64,000 nucleotides of DNA, taken from assembly GCA_022511205.1 (NCBI GenBank), contig JAFLRY010000001.1, forward strand, positions 62,001-126,000, written 5' to 3'. Under the pieces are notes generated by a model. It saw nothing but the letters and a program-made list of their open reading frames with translations. It did not search any database and was not told where the DNA came from. This DNA is from Eubacterium sp. (lineage in GTDB: Bacteria; Bacillota; Clostridia; Oscillospirales; Acutalibacteraceae). The stretch's first letter is position 1; each line of letters starts with the position of its first letter. This document shows positions 62,649 through 64,000 of this stretch, piece after piece. A program made the position numbers and the translations under genes.

Positions 62649-62878
62649 ATATAAAATACCGTGGTACCACTCTTATTCGTCCTAAAAGACGCACTTACGC
62701 GAACTGACATTCGCTGCCGCTTTAACGGAGGCCGCCGTCCGCGCTTACTGAAATTTCGGCGCAGCCACTCGGGGATGATATTACAGCTTCTTTTTTACTG
62801 CCTTCCAGCAAACGGCAGCTCTCTGTGAAAAAAGTTGAGACCGATTTTTGTTCCCGTCACCGTGTTTGATTTATTATT
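62615..62878 (-). promoter_or_regulatory. T-box leader RNA upstream of porGDAB
   Basis: The leader runs about 260 nt from the promoter to the terminator. It contains AGAGAG followed by a CUGCC/GGCAG distal hairpin with GCUGGAA in the loop (stem I), a UAAUAUCA internal-loop side that I take as the specifier region, CCCCGAGUGG after it, and the T-box core AAGAGUGGUACCACGG at 62659-62674. The leading specifier candidate is AUC (Ile) at 62777-62779, followed by the expected purine; GCU upstream is an alternative. It would raise expression when the cognate tRNA is uncharged. Confidence 0.88.
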
Positions 62879-62884
62879 GGATAG

Positions 62885-62913
62885 ATTATAATACAGGAAA
62901 TTACGTTTGTCAA
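62885..62913 (-). promoter_or_regulatory. Consensus promoter of the T-box-por operon
   Basis: Minus strand TTGACA, 17-base spacer and TATAAT, both perfect. Predicted transcription start near 62878. Confidence 0.88.
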
Positions 62914-62939
62914 CAAAATTTTTTCATTACCGATATTTG

Positions 62940-64000
62940 TTATTTGCCGATCGCTTCGCGCTTTTTATAAAATACGTACACGGCAAAAATAGCTTCTCCG
63001 AATACTACAGCATAGACAACGTATTTTATATACTGCAACACGCGTTCACCCTCGGGCAGATCATCATATGTTACAACTTTAATTGGAAGCCAACCGTTGT
63101 CCTCCGTTCCGCACTCAATATAGATAACCGAGTGATTATTATACTCGCAGTCAAGAAGAATCTTTCTGTTTGCGTCTTTGATTACGATACGCTCACCACT
63201 GTCTACAAAACCGTAGTCATCAGAACCAATGAAAAAGTCTTGATATGGATCGTAATACTCATCATTCTCATCAAACTCGTCATCAGTCCCGTCCAATTCC
63301 TCTGCAATGCTATCAGTATAAATATATTCCTCATTATATGAATAGCCATAGTCATCGGGATCAGATGGATAAAAACCATCCGGTTTCGGATCGGGATACG
63401 GTACGTCCTTCTCCATAAATTCCGCAAAGCTTTCGTAATCGTTAAACACAGTTCCTTCCGCGAATTTCGGCGCAAAGCCGTTCTCCGTAACTGCGGAATA
63501 TATAAAATAACCAAACCCGGATGTAACTATCATACTCAACATACACAGCACTAAAAGAATGTAATTGTGCCGGTGTACTTTTTCCTCTTTAGTAGGTGTC
63601 CAAACTCCTTTTTTCGTCAATCGGGCATTAACGGCAATGGCAATAGTATAGCTGATAAGCGCCGCCAATAACGCCATAAATAAGCCGAATCTTAACCACG
63701 TATTCAGATCTATACCTACATAAACTTCACCTTCCGTAAAATTAAGCGGAAGTGTGAACACGCTGAGTGTTACGGCAAAACCGATAACAAATTCAGCAAG
63801 AGTAATAATTTTCTTTTTAAACACGCCCGTTTCATCGTCTGAAAACTCATCATCCGTTACAGACAAGAGCGCTTTATTCAGGAATATTGCCTGGCAAATG
63901 ACCGCCGCAATAAAGAATATAACACCGATCATAAAGCCGAGGTTTGCTCTAAAGAAAGCGAAATTGCATATCGCCGCGGCGATAAGTCCCGCCAGAGCTA
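62940..64000 (-). CDS. Acidic multi-pass membrane protein, 5' end outside window
   Basis: Not recognised. The frame has no stop up to the window edge, and no Shine-Dalgarno stands before the first in-frame ATG at 63932, so the gene very likely starts beyond 64000. Visible parts: three or four hydrophobic helices, a charged cytoplasmic RLTKKGVWTPTKEEKVHRHN loop, an acidic Asp/Glu/Tyr-rich extracytoplasmic region (DELDEN-type runs, about 100 residues), and a final helix (YVVYAVVFGEAIFAVYVFY). There is no promoter between it and the por T-box, which is divergent in function but on the same strand. Confidence 0.7.
   Translation of the reverse strand, partial: ALAGLIAAAICNFAFFRANLGFMIGVIFFIAAVICQAIFLNKALLSVTDDEFSDDETGVFKKKIITLAEFVIGFAVTLSVFTLPLNFTEGEVYVGIDLNTWLRFGLFMALLAALISYTIAIAVNARLTKKGVWTPTKEEKVHRHNYILLVLCMLSMIVTSGFGYFIYSAVTENGFAPKFAEGTVFNDYESFAEFMEKDVPYPDPKPDGFYPSDPDDYGYSYNEEYIYTDSIAEELDGTDDEFDENDEYYDPYQDFFIGSDDYGFVDSGERIVIKDANRKILLDCEYNNHSVIYIECGTEDNGWLPIKVVTYDDLPEGERVLQYIKYVVYAVVFGEAIFAVYVFYKKREAIGK

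Noticed and set aside
62907-63341. Plus-strand 144-residue open frame opposite the right-end membrane protein
   Set aside because: Starts in the por promoter region and has no ribosome-binding site; the minus-strand frame continues through the window edge with clear membrane helices.
1-64000. CRISPR arrays, tRNA or rRNA genes, prophage or IS elements
   Set aside because: No regularly spaced repeats, cloverleaf sequences, rRNA motifs, integrase or transposase frames were found in any gap.

Overview
The window reads as chromosome from an anaerobic, spore-forming Bacillota of class Clostridia, probably a gut or rumen type near Oscillospirales. This is inferred from gene content: a complete spoIIIAA-AH operon, two small spore-coat proteins, a T-box leader, pyruvate-type ferredoxin oxidoreductase, formate-THF ligase, GH51 and GH38 glycosidases, and clostridial gene order (Asp23-nusB-xseAB-ispA-dxs-tlyA-nadK-argR-recN). 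Both ends cut genes: tyrS at the left, an acidic membrane protein at the right. I see no tRNA, rRNA, CRISPR array, transposase, integrase or phage gene.

1-15.0 kb (minus strand) is a housekeeping block transcribed towards the left edge: the spoIIIA operon, preceded by a good sigma-E-like promoter, then Asp23, nusB, a TsaD-like paralog, xseA, xseB, ispA, dxs, tlyA, nadK, argR, recN and tyrS, many overlapping by a few bases. Two structured intergenic regions stand out: a long hairpin just before argR and a ~200-nt two-hairpin leader before Asp23.

15.1-19.6 kb (plus) holds a large GtrA-YfhO-like membrane protein and a divergent PRPP synthetase. 19.6-28.0 kb (minus) holds an AlkD-type glycosylase, an unknown membrane protein, a DUF6171 protein, an AT-rich dCMP deaminase/GNAT pair, a GH51 arabinofuranosidase, a CsoR-CopA copper module with its operator inside a consensus promoter, and a zinc-ribbon/coiled-coil membrane protein. 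28.1-35.9 kb (minus) is a transport operon: heterodimeric ABC exporter, TrkA, TrkH, AGCS symporter.

36.0-39.8 kb (plus) carries a DUF2809 protein, a Cys-rich Gfo/Idh/MocA oxidoreductase and a lipoprotein with a HExxH domain. 39.8-46.1 kb holds the GH38 mannosidase, coat proteins, a Pr6Pr-like membrane protein and an ECF-like sigma factor with a ~360-residue extension. 46.1-51.3 kb is fhs-tsaE-tsaB-rpiB-membrane protein, divergent from a FtsW/RodA protein. 51.3-55.4 kb has cdaA-cdaR (c-di-AMP synthesis) and a DUF3343/cysteine desulfurase pair. 55.4-59.5 kb has a MIF-like tautomerase, a sulfatase-maturase-like radical SAM enzyme and a GPH transporter with a long cytoplasmic tail.

The most notable item is at 59.5-62.9 kb: a four-subunit 2-oxoacid:ferredoxin oxidoreductase (porG-porD-porA-porB) behind a consensus promoter and a T-box leader with terminator. 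That ties a central 2-oxoacid enzyme to tRNA charging. The best candidate specifier is AUC (Ile), which would fit reductive carboxylation of branched acyl-CoA for amino-acid synthesis.
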